Assembly: GCF_003711515.1 (NCBI RefSeq)
Contig: NW_021167082.1
Coordinates: forward strand, 1,249,310 to 1,313,309
Reading direction: 5' to 3'
DNA length: 64,000 nt
Source of the DNA: Sodiomyces alkalinus F11
Lineage: Eukaryota; Ascomycota; Sordariomycetes; Glomerellales; Plectosphaerellaceae
The notes beneath the pieces are model-generated. The model did not search any database. It was not told the origin of the DNA and saw only the letters and a program-made list of their open reading frames with translations. A program made the translations under genes and the position numbers. This document shows positions 10,937 to 23,639 of the stretch, in pieces; within the stretch, counting starts at the first letter, position 1; the number at the start of each line of letters is the position of its first letter.

Positions 10937-12152
10937 GAGAATACAGGGACTTGATAGATGAGCTATTCGGCTCGTGGGTGACCTGGGAGTCGGTAGTAGC
11001 GCTGTGATAACCTGAGTATTGGCGTTGACAAATGTCACGAAAGCAGACGTTGGAGTGAACGGCATCAGCCGGGGTACGCTGGATGAAACCTAGGGTGACA
11101 GGCAGAAGAAAGTTCTTTTGACGATTAGGGCATCGGCTTTGTGCCGTGTGAGTGTTGCTAATGCCGTGCTCCTTCGTACCTCGTATTACCATTCTTCCCG
11201 GCGGCCACCTTGATTCTGGATGCCTTAAAAATGGATTGACTTTGTTGGTACCTGAATCGACGGAGTTTTGCAGATACGAGGGTAAACTGGGAGAACACGA
11301 AACTCGAATGAGAAGAAGAAGCAAGCAAAGAGTTAGAAAGGATGGAAAAGAAATTTAAAAAGGACTTGTCACATCGAATCGTTCTAGTGTACTGCCAGAT
11401 GAGACTCGGTCCTTGCCGGGGCCATTTTAGTTAGCTCCTTAATTCCCCCTGGCTAGGCCGGGAGAGGAAAAAAAGGAAGAAAAGAAGGAAGAAGAAAAGA
11501 CAGCTGGTCTCGGGACGCCATCCAGCAGAGGTACGTACCCACGGCGTATTAATCGAGGGTACCTTAGGTAGCCTTCATTAAGGTAGCATGCGTTACAGCG
11601 TAATAATAAGGTACGGATACACGGTTGAGTGTTACATGACATGTGGTGCTTGTACCGCTCAAGTAAGGTACCCGGTGAAGCCCATGCAGGTATTCATTCC
11701 TCTCATCTCGTGGCGATCCAATCCTGTCGTTGATGCAGCCCAAGGCCACGGCTTAGTTCACACCTTGGATCCCTCATCCCTCATTATTTCTCCTCCCCCG
11801 CACATTTTCACAGTATTGCCATGCCCCTATGCGACTCTACTCTCGTTTGCATTCCTCGTCCATGCTCTCACGAGATTTCAACTTTTGTCCCCAAAAAAGT
11901 GGAGCTTTCCAAATTCTTCATGAGAGACAGCCAAGAAACAAGAAGAAATAAAACAGGAGAGAAGACGAAAAAATTACGTCACGCAACTCGAGAAGTCGAG
12001 ACCAACGGAGGAAGTGCGACGCTGCATTGGCATTGGCATTGGCATAGAGAGACTGTTTATGGGGCCAGACGCGCAATCATCCTCCTTTCTCTGCCACTTA
12101 TTACTTGAACCGAGTTCGTCGGGAATCATATCGTCCTGACCCGGACCATGCG
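10937..12152. other. Intergenic region
   Basis: About 1.2 kb between two genes on the + strand. Short frames only. Two GAAGAAAA-rich stretches are present (about 11310-11360 and 11463-11500). There is no recognisable element. Confidence 0.5.
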
Positions 12153-14488
12153 ATGCTACAAGCCGCCGCTATGAAGTCAACCCAACAGCCTCTGAACTAC
12201 ATTCAGGCCGGCGGTGGAGGCGTTGTTCCCCAGACGGACGCTCCAACGTCGGCCAGCAATGCAGGAGAACGTGTGAGTTTGCCTTGGTTGAAGCTTGTGC
12301 CAGCGCTGAACGGCGACAATTCAACGGGACAGCACTCTTCCATATACCAACCTCGCGCTGACAGCCGTTTTAGAGAGTCACGATCCGCTGCTTTCAGTCC
12401 TCCATCAGCCTTCCCGTGACGCCTGATACGTCCCCCGTTGATTTGCTGTATTCTTCGGCGAATCTCATGACCCACCAGTTCGATCCGCAGACCAGCATCG
12501 TCGTTGAATGCTACTTCGCCTTTGGCCTAGAACGCCGACTGCGACGATACGAGCGTATCAGGGATGTTCTTAACTCTTGGGAACGCGACAGCCAGCATTC
12601 CCTCCTCATCATCCCTGACGCTCCGACAGATCGCAATGCCGATCTTACTATCGAGTTGGTACCGCGTTCCGACGACCCGCCGCCGGGTTTCAGTAATTTT
12701 GCCCTCCAGCACTGCCAACGGCCGGGACGCTGGAACAAGCGCCTAGTTACCTTGCTGAACACCGGCCAAGTCTTCACCCATAAGAAGCCAGATGCGAAGC
12801 CTTCTGATAAAGACAGCACACTTCTGTGTAACCTCTCCGATTTTGACGTCTATCAGGTTACGGAAGAGGATATGCTGAACCACATCAGGCCACCCAAGAC
12901 GCACGTTTTTGCTGTGAAAAGCCAGCAGAAGAACAGTGTTTTCCTCAACACCGAAAACTTCATCCATTTTTTCAGTACCGATGATGATGCTGTGGCCCGG
13001 AATGTCCAGAGCGGCATCCATTCGTGGCGAAGCTGGTATCTAGTCAACAGGAAAGTTGACCTCGGCCGGAAAGAAAGGGCCCAGCAGATGAACGGCGATA
13101 CGCCGGCTGCCCACAAGACCGTGGGTATTGTCAAGAGCGGCCACCACCGTCTCAAGGTCTCCGTCGATGAGACACCTTATACTATTGGGACTTTTAGCCC
13201 GCTCCTCGACTTGGATAGGTTCGACAAACCAATGGAAGAATTCGGCAAGGATTTCCTTCCCGAAACAGGTGGAAACCCGAACCCGACCTCACAACCCCTG
13301 GTTCACAGGGCAAAAACAAACCCGGGAAACTCAAGGACGCCAGTGGAGGTGGTGACGCCGGCGACGTCTATTACGACCCTCCCAGTACCTCCAAAGTCGC
13401 CAGAATCTTCCGCAGAGCGCGTCGCAGCTTTCGCTAAGGATAACGAATTCAAGACAAGCGGCTTATTGGGCAAGGCATACGAGGACCGCAAGCTGCACAC
13501 TGAGTGGAACTCGGGGGATGAACCTAGCAGCGGAGGCCCTTTTACCGGAGGCCTGCTGCAGCACCATCAGGAGCTCGGTCGACAGGCGACGACCAGGTGG
13601 CCCGAACGGAGTTACACCCCTCGAGGGTCGGCCTCACCCCCGATGAAACAGCCCAATGCTATACCTACATGTATACCCTTGGATCAACCGCCCCTTCAAG
13701 GCCCTTTCACCGGCGGTCTCTTGCAGCAACACGCGATCGACCAGCAGAATCGACGACCAGGACGGAGTAATACCACAACCAGACGACCGCCAACATCATC
13801 GGCCGTTGCACAACCTTCTGCCACCAGTGCTACTAGCACAATGCGCCCTCTGACACGGTCCATGACCGTTTCTTCCCGCCCTACCACGTCGGACAGCGCT
13901 TCCTACGCCAAGCAGCGCGATAAACCGGGCCCTCTCCTCGACGTTGCCCCCAAGGTCCCGGAAATCTCGTCGTACTGGCGCAGCGGCCACGGCCACGGTG
14001 TCCGGGCACCGACTGGCCTGCCTCTTATCAGCATGGCAACAGACACCCGTCCGGGATTCCAACAGCCCAGCGGCATGGTGCCTGGCATGATATCTCCGCC
14101 CATGAGCCCCCCCCTTGCCGGGCTCGCCAGGAGAGCCACCACCAAGACGACGCAGTCGGCCAAGCCGGCCAAGTCAACACAGATGACCCCTGCGCTTTCC
14201 GCAGGCGCTCCTCTACCGCGCGCTTCGCCGTCGAGGCCCAGGAGCCAGTCCACCACCACCAAGGCCGCCGCAGCTGCGGGTCGACGCTACGTTTCGCACG
14301 AGAAACCGCCTTCTGTCCCCGTCGTCCCGCCTATTCCTTTGCGCACACCTCCCGTGCGGTCTTCCCGCCGCAATGATGATGAGGACGTTCCGCTGATTAA
14401 TTTCGTTGATCGGACGCGGAGCCGGGACCCTAACAGCGGCGGGAGGGGTCCGGATGCGAGGAGTCGAAGTGGGACGATGATGGGGTGA
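12153..14488 (+). CDS. RA and PH domain adaptor protein (fungal)
   Basis: Exons 12153-12272 and 12374-14488 give 744 residues. A conserved N-terminal block QPLNYIQAGG is followed by SSISLPVTP rebuilt across the splice. A Ras-association/ubiquitin-like segment lies at about residues 77-125. A PH domain at about 156-267 starts with RPGRWNKRLVTLL and ends in HSWRSWYLVNRK. The remaining 470 residues are Pro/Ser/Thr-rich and disordered. A nine-residue motif GPFTGGLLQ occurs twice, at about 428 and 483. The architecture suggests a GTPase-to-membrane or actin adaptor comparable to metazoan MRL proteins; that role is inference. Two in-frame starts are possible (12153 and 12171), and an overlapping uORF occupies 12148-12174. 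Tail-to-tail with FPP synthase. Confidence 0.88.
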
Positions 14489-15056
14489 ACGAGGGGGTTA
14501 GTGTGGTTTTACTGCCCGAGTAAGGAAGCGTTCAAGGCCAGACGATATGTATGATACCGAGACGTATGGATTTCATGTTTCCCCACCGGATGGCGATTCA
14601 GGCTGGTATTTAAAAGGAAAAGGGAGGCGGGGTGAGATGGGGATGAACTGACGGTTTGGACTATACGATACCCGTATTTTAACAGTTGTCATAGCAGCCC
14701 AACTCAAAATGGCCGGATGGATGGGACCGCTCATGTGTTTGTTTTCAATATTTCTTTCCTTATTAATCTATCGTGGTGCGGGATGCGTTTTGGATCGAAA
14801 TTCCCGGAAACTGCCACAACTCTCCAGCGGGTTCCAACACTTCACCGCAGCATATCTTCCTCGACATGTTTAACCAAGCAACAGGAAAGCATCGTATCTG
14901 CTTGCGGTTGTTCATTAGATTCCGCCAGGTCATGTGTGTCCCAGTTCTCTCCTGTCCCGGTAGGCCAGTTCGTTTCTCCCAGACCTGCCCTTTTACCCCC
15001 TCTAACAAGATTATCACCGCGGGTATTAGTATTGCGTTCCTCACTGCTCTTCCCGT
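14489..15056. other. Convergent 3' spacer between the RA-PH gene and FPP synthase
   Basis: About 570 bases; 3' untranslated sequence of two converging genes. No recognisable element. Confidence 0.5.
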
Positions 15057-16187
15057 TTACTTGCTCCGCTTGTAAATCTTGGCGAGGAAGGCCTCAAAGA
15101 CGGTCTTCTTGAGACCCTGGCTCTCGTCGACCTTGCTGATCATCTCGCGGATCTCGGCGGCGCGCTTCTCCTCGAACTCCTCAAAGCGCTGCTTGAGCTG
15201 GAGCTCGTCAAAGAGCTTCTTGACGGCGGCCTCCTTCTCCTTGTCCTTCTGGCCGTAGTTCTCCTCGAGGACCTGGCGCTGCTCGGGGGTGGCGATTTGC
15301 AGGGCCTGGTTGACGAGCCACGAGCACTTGTTGTCCATGATGTCGGTGCCGATCTTGCCGATGTGCTCGGGGAGGCCGAAGTTGTCGAGGTAGTCGTCCT
15401 GGATCTGGAAGTACTCGCCCAGGGGGATGAGGATGTCCTCGGCCTGCTTGAGGTTCTGCGGGGTGGCGATGTCGAGCATGTACAGGGCGAGGGCGACGGG
15501 GAGGTAGAAGGAGTAGTAGGCGGTCTTGTAGACGACGATGAAGCGGTACTTCTCCATGCTGAAGTTGTCCAGGTTGACGCGGTCCTCCGGCGCGGTGAGG
15601 AGGTCGCAGAGCTGGCCGAGCTCGGTCTGGTAGGTCACCTCATGGAAGAGCTCGATCAGGTCGACGTAGCGCGGGTGGTCGCGGAAGTAGCGGCGGAGGA
15701 GGTTGTAGATGGCGGCCTCGAGCATGAAGGCGTCGTTGATGGCGATCATGCCGACGCCTTCCTGGCGGTACCAGCACGGCTTGCCTCGGCGTGTGATGGA
15801 CCCGTCCATGATGTCGTCCGAGACGAGGAAGAAGGCCTGGAGGAGCTCCGTCATCCAGCCGAGCGTGGCGGCCTTGAAGTACTCGTCGTCGCTGAGAGGC
15901 CTCTCGAGCAGGAGGGAGGCTGAGTCGGGTACAGACATGCCTCGATTGCACTTGCCGCCCATGGCGTTGATTTCAAGACTCTGTTTACCGAGAAGAAGGA
16001 GGATATCGAGTTATTATCCACCGATCTGCCTGGGGTACGGCATGAACATGGCATGAAGAGAACTTGCCTTCTTGAACCATTCCTGCTGCTCCTTGGGCAG
16101 GTTGTACTTTTGGGTGTCCTGGAGTAGGACCTCTTCCAGCTTGGGGAAGACGGCCTCGAACTCCTTGAGGGTGGTCTTTTGCGCCAT
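15057..16187 (-). CDS. ERG20: Farnesyl diphosphate synthase
   Basis: Condenses DMAPP/GPP with IPP to give FPP for sterols, ubiquinone, dolichol and prenylation. Exons 16068-16187 and 15057-15980 give 347 residues, the usual fungal length. The first aspartate-rich motif DDIMD is at 95-99, preceded by Phe90-Phe91, the bulky pair that limits chain length to C15. The second motif DDYLD is at 235-239. The C-terminus KIYKRSK matches the family. The 87-base intron uses a GC donor (AAG|GCAAGT) and a normal CAG acceptor. No GT donor in the correct phase is available, and GCAAGT is the known consensus for GC-AG introns. Head-to-head with CDC23, 905 bases apart. Confidence 0.97.
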
Positions 16188-17092
16188 CTTGACTAAAGTG
16201 GTGCGGTTCGTTTGGTTACTTGTCGGGTTATGTCGGTGTACGTCTGATCTCTAGGAAGGCAAATTGGCGTCAGACAACATGTTTTTGTTTTGTGATGACT
16301 TTGAAGCTTTCATAATCTTGGAGAACCTACCCCTTCTCAAGCTAATCGCAATATCTCGGATGGTGTGACGGTGATCTGCTGCTTCAGAGTGTTTAGGTCG
16401 AGGTTGGGAGAGATACCGCCGAGGACGACGAGGGGTAAAAGGGGAGGGTCTTGGCCAGAACAATAACAAAAAGTGCCCCTCGTAGTGCTTTTCTGGCAGG
16501 CGGTGAAGAATACCAGGGGTTCATTCGCTAAATCTAGGGTGGCAGAGGAACGCTGTAATAAGGTACCAACGAAGGTGCCTACCTTACCTAGGTACCTACG
16601 GTATGGTACATGTACCCAGGGGCCTCGGTGTAACGTCCACCCGGTCGGGATGTGCCGGGCTTTGCCAGAGCTTGTCGGACTGACGCAGAGTGGCAGCCCC
16701 AGCTTATTATGCAACTCTGTACTTGGTACTTCCCCAGCAAGGTACCTCGGAGCTCCCCGCGTCGCGTCACCCGCCCGTACATACGGACCCAGCAACAATA
16801 ATTCCACGAGCCGCAGCCGCGACTGGAACCAGCCTAGGATACGGATACGGACACGCAGCGACGACTCTCTCCAATTCGTCTTGATTTTTGTTCTCTGGAA
16901 CGAGGCGACTTGTGTAACTGATTTCTACCCCGAATTCCTTTCAAGATTCAGTCCGACGAATATTGATTGCGTCACAGCCATATTGACTGTCAGTCTGCCG
17001 TTGCGTTGCGTGCTGCTTCACTCACTATCGCGCTTTCCATTCTGCCGCCCTCGTTGCTTGCTGGCCAAGCTACCTAGTATGGTTGGATTCCC
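16188..17092. other. Divergent promoter region of FPP synthase and CDC23
   Basis: 905 bases shared by two head-to-head genes. Several GGTACC/GGTACCT motifs cluster at about 16563-16745. No TATA box is evident at either end. Confidence 0.45.
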
Positions 17093-19301
17093 ATGTCCCT
17101 GAACGAGCACGACTTGTCACAGCTCCGGGCCGCCCTGCAGGACGCAGTGGTCAAGTGCTCGGAGCGGTGTCTATACCAGTCTGCCAAATGGTAAGCCCTC
17201 TTAGAGGCCTCTGGCACAGCCGCCGCTGTTTGCTATCTCGAAGCGCTAACATCCCGTCTGACAGGGCAGCCGAGCTTCTTGACGCCATCCCGGCCACATC
17301 TCACGATGCGCCGCAGTTGAACGACCCCGGTGCCGACCACATGCCAGCCGTATTTTCTCCGAATCCGGATCCAGATGAGGCCCGGCTCGAGGCACAAGAG
17401 TTCAGCAAGTACCTCCTGGCCAAGTCTTTTTTTGACTGCCGCGAGTTTGACCGCTGCGCCGCCGTTTTTCTTCCCGACTCTATTCTCTCTGGCATAATCG
17501 AACCGAACCAAGATGCTCCCGGCGGCACCCCGAACAACAAGGGCAACACTAAGGCGGGCACGGTGCCCCTTGGCGCGCCTAGCAGCAGCCTGCCTGTCAT
17601 GAGCCAGAAGAGCCTCTTTTTGGCCCTCTATGCCAAATTCATGTCTGGCGAGAAGCGCAAGGATGAAGACTCGGAAATGATCATGGGTCCCCAGGATCTA
17701 GGTACCGTCGTCAACAAGCAGTTGCTCCCCGTCAGCCGAGTCCTCAACAGATGGTTTGAAGAAAGGACAACAGAGGACGGCGAGGTCGTTGGTAGTCAAG
17801 GGTGGCTCGAGTACCTGTGAGTCAGCCTCTTGCTCCAGACAGTTGCATTGGTGCAGGCCGGTCCAAGGTCTAACACAGCTATAACAGATACGGGATGGTA
17901 CTTGCCAAAGAGAAGAACGAGGAGAAAGCCATGGACTACTTCATTCGGAGCGTTCATGTATTCCCCATGAACTGGGGATGTTGGCTCGAAATGACCTCGT
18001 TGATATCGCGGATCGAGGATGTGAGGAACCATCCATCTGACCTTCGGCTAATGGCCCTCTTGCTAACCAGAGAGCAGCTCAACCGCATATCGCGGCACCT
18101 CCCGCAGAACATCGTGTCATACATCTTTCACGTCCACACGTCGCTTGAACTCCACCAACAAGGCCCCGGGCTGGCCAACTCGCTAGACCAACTTCTCGGC
18201 ATATTCCCGAGCTCTTCTTTCCTCCTCACCTGCAACGCCCTCCTTTCGTACCACGCGAAAGACCTCGTCGCCGCTGAGCAGCTTTTCAGTCGCCTGCTGT
18301 CTCTGCACCCGCATCGGCTAGACTCGCTGGATCATTATTCCAACATTCTTTACGTGATGGAATATCGGCCGAAGCTGGCCTTCCTCGCTCACCTCTGCTC
18401 TACCATTGACAAGTTCCGACCCGAATCCTGTATCGTCATTGGCAACTACTACTCACTGCTGTCCATGCACGAGAAGGCCGTTCAATACTTCCGCCGCGCC
18501 CTGACCCTAGACAGGACATGTCTTTCTGCCTGGACTCTCATGGGTCACGAGTTTGTGGAGCTCAAGAACACCCACGCCGCCATCGAATCGTATCGACGCG
18601 CAGTGGACGTCAATCGCCGCGACTACCGGGCATGGTATGGCCTCGGCCAGACATACGAGGTCCTGGAGATGCACACGTACAGTCTGTGGTACTACAAGAA
18701 GGCCGCGGGTCTGAGGCCGTGGGATGCGAAGATGTGGGTGGCTGTGGGGTCATGCCTGCAGCGGATGGGGCGCAATCAAGAAGCCATCAAAGCCCTCAAG
18801 CGGGCGCTGCTAGCCGACGCGTACTACGAGGGGGGGGACAGCTTTGACAGCGGCGACATCCTCGGCAACAGGGGCCCCACGGGCCACATGGATCCCGAGG
18901 TGCTCTTCCAGATCGCCACCATGTACAACGATCTCGGGAATCTCGGGGAGGCGAAGGCGTACATGGAACTCTGCGTGGCGCAGGAGGAGGGCGACCTGGT
19001 GGACCCCAGCGGCGGCCTAGGCGGTTCGGTCGCTGTCCACAAGGACTCCCCCGCCGGATCCGACGACGGGAACGGCGAGGAACGGGAACGCACCATGCGC
19101 GAGGGGACAGGCGTGACGGCCTCGACAAGCCGAGCGCGCATGTGGCTAGCACGGTACGCCATGGACTCAGGGGACTACGCCACGGCCAATAGGCTGGCGA
19201 CTGAACTTACGCAAGACGGGTTCGACGTGGAGGAGGCTAAGGCCCTCGTCAGGGAGGCCCGGTCGAGGATGCACGAAGAAGGGCAGCTGCCGAGCCCTTA
19301 G
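17093..19301 (+). CDS. CDC23: Anaphase-promoting complex subunit 8 (Cdc23/APC8)
   Basis: TPR scaffold subunit of the APC/C ubiquitin ligase that drives anaphase and mitotic exit. Exons 17093-17190, 17265-17816 and 17888-19301 give 687 residues. The N-terminal Apc8 region includes AAELLDAIP and EFSKYLLAKSFFDCREFDRCA. Tandem TPRs follow, with the very conserved YRPKLAFLAHLCSTIDKFRPESCIVIGNYYSLL and the repeat MHEKAVQYFRRALTLDRTCL (about residues 450-490), then YRAWYGLGQTYE. All three introns/exon joins keep phase and rebuild SAKW-AAELL and WLEYL-YGMVLAKEKNEEKAMDYF. An acidic, Gly-rich insert near residues 580-615 separates the last TPRs. Confidence 0.95.
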
Positions 19302-21266
19302 GAGACTCGAACTGACCCTGGTAGACGTGTTGTTGTCGTTCCTGTTGATTTGCCCCGGGTGCTGATCGGGGGGATCCCCTTCCGTGGGGCAAGGCGGGCG
19401 GGATAATCCTGTTTGACGAGCACTCAGTGGATTGGGGAGAAACGGGCTCAGGGGTTCCATGATGGCGTTACGTTTTCTTTTATGGTATTATGGGTCCGGG
19501 TGCATGGTGCAACGGGAAGCCTGACATTTTCCGGGTGGGAAATCGTGGCCGGTCACGGCTCAACCTATATGATGGGACTACGAGATGAGCATGCGTAGGG
19601 ATTTTTATGCGGAGTGCATCTTGCAGGTCTTAGGAGAGCCGGCCGGTACAGGAGAAAGGTAAAGAATAGGAAAATAAAATCCCAGGGAGTATACGACGGG
19701 GTAAGCTGGCAACTCGATGTTGATCTTGCGAAGACGGAGCTCATCCACGTCTTGAAGAATGGACAACTAAAGTCAGTCAGACTGCCTATTGCAAAGCTGT
19801 GGACTTTTATGTCTACTAAGGGCATACCTTCAGCATCCAGGGCATCTCTGAAGACTTTGCTGACTCCCTCCGAGGCCCAGAATCAGAACGACGTCTGCAT
19901 CTCGTCGTATCTCTCCTACAATGTGTCCAGAACTATCGACTGTATCTATGCAAACTAGTAATTAGAGACGTTCCTAACCACGTTAGCGACGATGAGCACT
20001 TCGACAATGTGAGTCTGTGACCTGCTTCGCTTCTGTATGCATTTCTTCAGGCGTTTGGTAACTTTGGTTTCAACGCACGGGATCCAAGACCAGAATGATA
20101 TGAGTTGTCTGAACCCGCGAGGTAATTAGGTTGTGATTACAACGCATCCATCACCTCAAAGGCTCAATCCAGTCGTGTTACGAGTCATTGGGTTCTTAGC
20201 AACTGTTCAAGGCTTCTCTGTTGTCTCTGTTGATAGCAGGCTTCCAGTAGGCCAACATCAACACTTCTTAGGCGACAAGAGATTTCTGCCAGCCTTGGAA
20301 ATGTTACCGAACCGATTAAGGAATTTCTTGATATTGTATTGTCTTTCATAATCCGTTTTGGTGGTTAGGAAGCAGATTCCGAGTAATCCCCGAACTGTGG
20401 TACAAGGTCCGGGGAGGTTGGAGCGGGAAGATTCAAGCGGGTCAATACATGGACGTCGACTGGGCGAAATCTCGGCCGCGCCAGATCACGTGAGTTACAT
20501 CGGCTCACGGAAGCGAGATGCCAAGACGGCACACAACAGCTAGGGTGAAGCCACATGCAGATCGCTGACCAGTAATATGCACGGACGACAGAGTCCCCTT
20601 AATTACGACCGCATGATGCAAAAACTCGGGGTTGTGAGCTCACCGCCGGCTTCTCGCTTTCGACGCGTTCACGATCTCTCATCTTTCATTCCCCTCTTTT
20701 CTTGAGAGCTTTGCTTCTACCCACGGCTAAGGCAAGGTAGTATTCTCTGCCCCAATGCCCCATCCCAGAAATGGGGTTGAGATGCGATATGCTGCTGTCA
20801 ACATGTCATGATGTCCCCAGGGGCCCAAAGCCCCATTGTCGGCACAACCGCATTGATGGGACAACTGACATATTGACAACGCATGCCGAGACAGCTGTCA
20901 ATTGCGCCTTTACTTTGATGTCTGGACATTTGAATCAGAGGATTGACTTGGCCTCGCCGGCTTCGACATCCCCCATCGCACTTCTCTTCGAATAATATTC
21001 TACGAGCGACAAGTGAACGGGGCCAAATGCGGTCTTGACTAGGAATGGGGACATCACAAATATAGGGACGGCAACGAATTTTTTTCAGACAAATCTTAAC
21101 CCTTTCACCATTTTCCTTCCCTAGTCTAAAAGGCTCGAGAAGCAGCAGAGACAACCCTCGATTGAGCAGCTTATGCGATCACGAAACCCACACAAACCTC
21201 TATATTACAGCGTGTCTTTTTCAGTCCAGTCTAGTGGTCGGGAGGAACACTCATCGCGAAGCGAGC
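19302..21266. other. Convergent spacer between CDC23 and the secreted-protein gene
   Basis: Nearly 2 kb. It contains only short, low-quality frames; the longest (19614-19958) has no family features or splice context. I see no mobile element, tRNA or tandem repeat. Confidence 0.5.
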
Positions 21267-22232
21267 TTAGCAGGTTCCGTGGTTGGGGGGGAGACCGTTG
21301 GGAAGGTTGTGGCCCTGGGAGAAGAGTTAGTCCTGGGATCCATGCCAAAGCTGGAGGTCCAATGTTGTAGGAAACTCACGTTAGGGAAGTAGTGGTTGAC
21401 AGTCATGACCTCAGTGCCATTGAAGGCGCCGGGGGCAACGAAGTCGACGCGGTTGAGCCAGCTGTACTTCTCGGAGTCGGTCTCGACGCGACTGCACACA
21501 GCGTGTTAGGGAATGGACCATGTCCGGAAGGAAAAAGAAAAAAAAAAGACATCTTGATCGGGGCGTTCGAGACTTACACAATGCCGTTCTGGTACTGGCG
21601 GACAACAGCGCCACCGGTGTGCTTCACGTACGCCCAGTGGCCGTCGTCAAGCAGGACGACGTAGAAGATGACTAGAGGGGTATCATGTCAGTAAGAGACG
21701 TTCCAGAGTTCATGTTGGCTTCAGGGGTACTGACTGAGCTCGAGGAAGCGGGTGCCGGGCTCAGTGCCAGGAGTGACGATGCCGTCGTCGTTGGCACGGA
21801 GGATCTCGCCGAACTGACGACCGTGGGAGTCGTACCAGTGGCCCCTGAAAAGAAAAGAAGAAGAAAAAAGCACATTAGTTATGTGGAATGGAGGCGACGG
21901 AGAGGAAGGGCGTTGACGTACTCGCGAGCCCACCAGCTGCAGCGGAGGCCGTTGGGAGTCTCGATAGTGTGGTTCTGTGAAGTGACGATCAGTAAAGACA
22001 AATCTTTGGTTCATATCAAAAGGAGCTTCCTTACGTTGTCCAAGTCCCAGTCAATCTTGGCCTGGAAAGCAGGAACCAGCTCGGGAAGGTACTCGGGCTG
22101 AGTCCACTCAAGGAGAGAGTGGGAGGGGGGGTTCAGCTCGGTATCAGTGCCGGGGGTAGACCGAGGCCTAGGGGAGGCGGCGACGCCGAGGGCGCAAGCC
22201 AGGAGGCCGGAAACGATGGTGGAGAAGCGCAT
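21267..22232 (-). CDS. Small secreted protein of unknown function
   Basis: Six exons on the minus strand: 22035-22232, 21922-21974, 21735-21844, 21578-21671, 21380-21491 and 21267-21314. They give 204 residues, and all phases agree. The N-terminus MRFSTIVSGLLACALGVAAS is a clear signal peptide; the mature chain has N-glycosylation sequons (NHT, NGT) and only two cysteines, one of them the last residue. The segment LLDDGHWAYVKHTGGAVVRQ is Gly/aromatic-rich and looks like a beta-strand repeat, but I do not recognise a family. Five introns in 615 coding bases is a high density for this window. A TATA box lies about 130 bases upstream of the start. It could be an effector or a cell-wall protein; the sequence does not decide. 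Confidence 0.8.
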
Positions 22233-22361
22233 GGTGAAAGTTTTGAGACTGAAGTCAACAAAAAAGATGTCCAAAGATTGTCTGGTGCTAGGATGGCAGG
22301 ATTGAGCTGCTTGAGAACGACGGCGAAAAACAGGACAGCAAGACGGTCGTCCATGGTCGAC

Positions 22362-22367
22362 TTTATA
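22362..22367 (-). promoter_or_regulatory. Putative TATA box of the secreted-protein gene
   Basis: TATAAA on the minus strand, about 130 bases upstream of the ATG at 22232, a plausible distance for a fungal TATA promoter with a short leader. Confidence 0.4.
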
Positions 22368-23639
22368 TCCCTTCTTCACATCCTTGTCGCTCTTCTCATG
22401 GAAGCCGGAGCCAGGTCGGATCCTGGGATCCAGGACCTAGGCTGCAGTACGCCTGGTTTGCCTAGTGTGAAGTAGCGTTACCCATGTTGGCGTTGGGAGT
22501 CCGGTGTGGGGTACTCGCATCAGAGCCATCGCTGAAGAAGACATGGATCGATCGGTGAGGACAAGGTAGGCAGTGGTAAGATGTTTCCATCATGGTCCAT
22601 GTCCTCCCCAGCAGCCAAGACCGCCACGTGCGGATTCCGTCGGTTTCCTCGGTCCGCGATGAGTCCTTGTCGTGACTCGTCGGTCGATCTGACAGTATCA
22701 AAAAGAGTAGAATCAGGCTTGACAGAAGATTCCCTACGAAAGTACGAAATAAATGTCCGACTAGGACTTCACCGGTGGTGGATGGCCCTGTCACCGTAGG
22801 GTCGAGACAGACAACCCTGATAGATGAGACAGACATACTTGTCATTGCCCCGAAGGTCTGGCACCATTATCCATATGACCCGCCAAACCCAGAAAACACG
22901 CGGCATGCGCATTTCCTGAGGTCAACGCCGCTCCATTGGCTCCGCTTGTACCGGCCAAGAATCACCTCATTTATTTCATGCACATGAAGGAGTACATTGT
23001 AATCTGTACCGTGTACGGAGGCAGCCGAGGCCATGACAAGACGTGCATGCAGGGGCAGTTGTTCGTTAGCTATGGGGTCCATTTCAGATATCAGGCCAAG
23101 GAAGGATTGTATTGTTTCCTGCCTTAGTGAACCGTGGATCTCCGCACTGGTATATGTATGTACCGTTGTATTCGGTCTGCGTAACAGGTTAATCGATATG
23201 AATCATATGATAGCCAAGACGGCGAGGATCCGAATGTGCTTGTGCCTCGCAAGAGAACTAACTAGCACGTTGTGAGTCGTGACATTGCCTATTCCGGAAA
23301 ACACGGGCAACAGCCTACAGGGGATCGAAAGTGTGCCGCGTGCGGTACCTGCTAACCAGAAGATGTACCTCTAGCTCAATCCATAAAAAGGTAAAAAGGT
23401 AAGGTAAGGTATACAACTAAGAGGAAAATAAGCCACTAAATTAGTCTGGGGGATCGCTTGCGTGCTGTAATTACTTCGTACCTAATAATCCATGCGAATG
23501 GCGGTATACCAAATGGGTATTAAGAGGGCCGTTATTCCGAGGGTATGGAGGCTTGTACGTTGTACGTGTATGTTAGACAAAATACTTCGCATCCCCATCC
23601 GCCATCACCGGACCCACTACCGCGTATGTACAGCACACA

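Noticed and set aside
15297..15923. 208-codon open frame on the plus strand
   Set aside because: Exact antisense shadow of the GC-rich FPP synthase exon.
19614..19958. 114-codon open frame downstream of CDC23
   Set aside because: Low-complexity composition without splice support, and no recognisable homology blocks.
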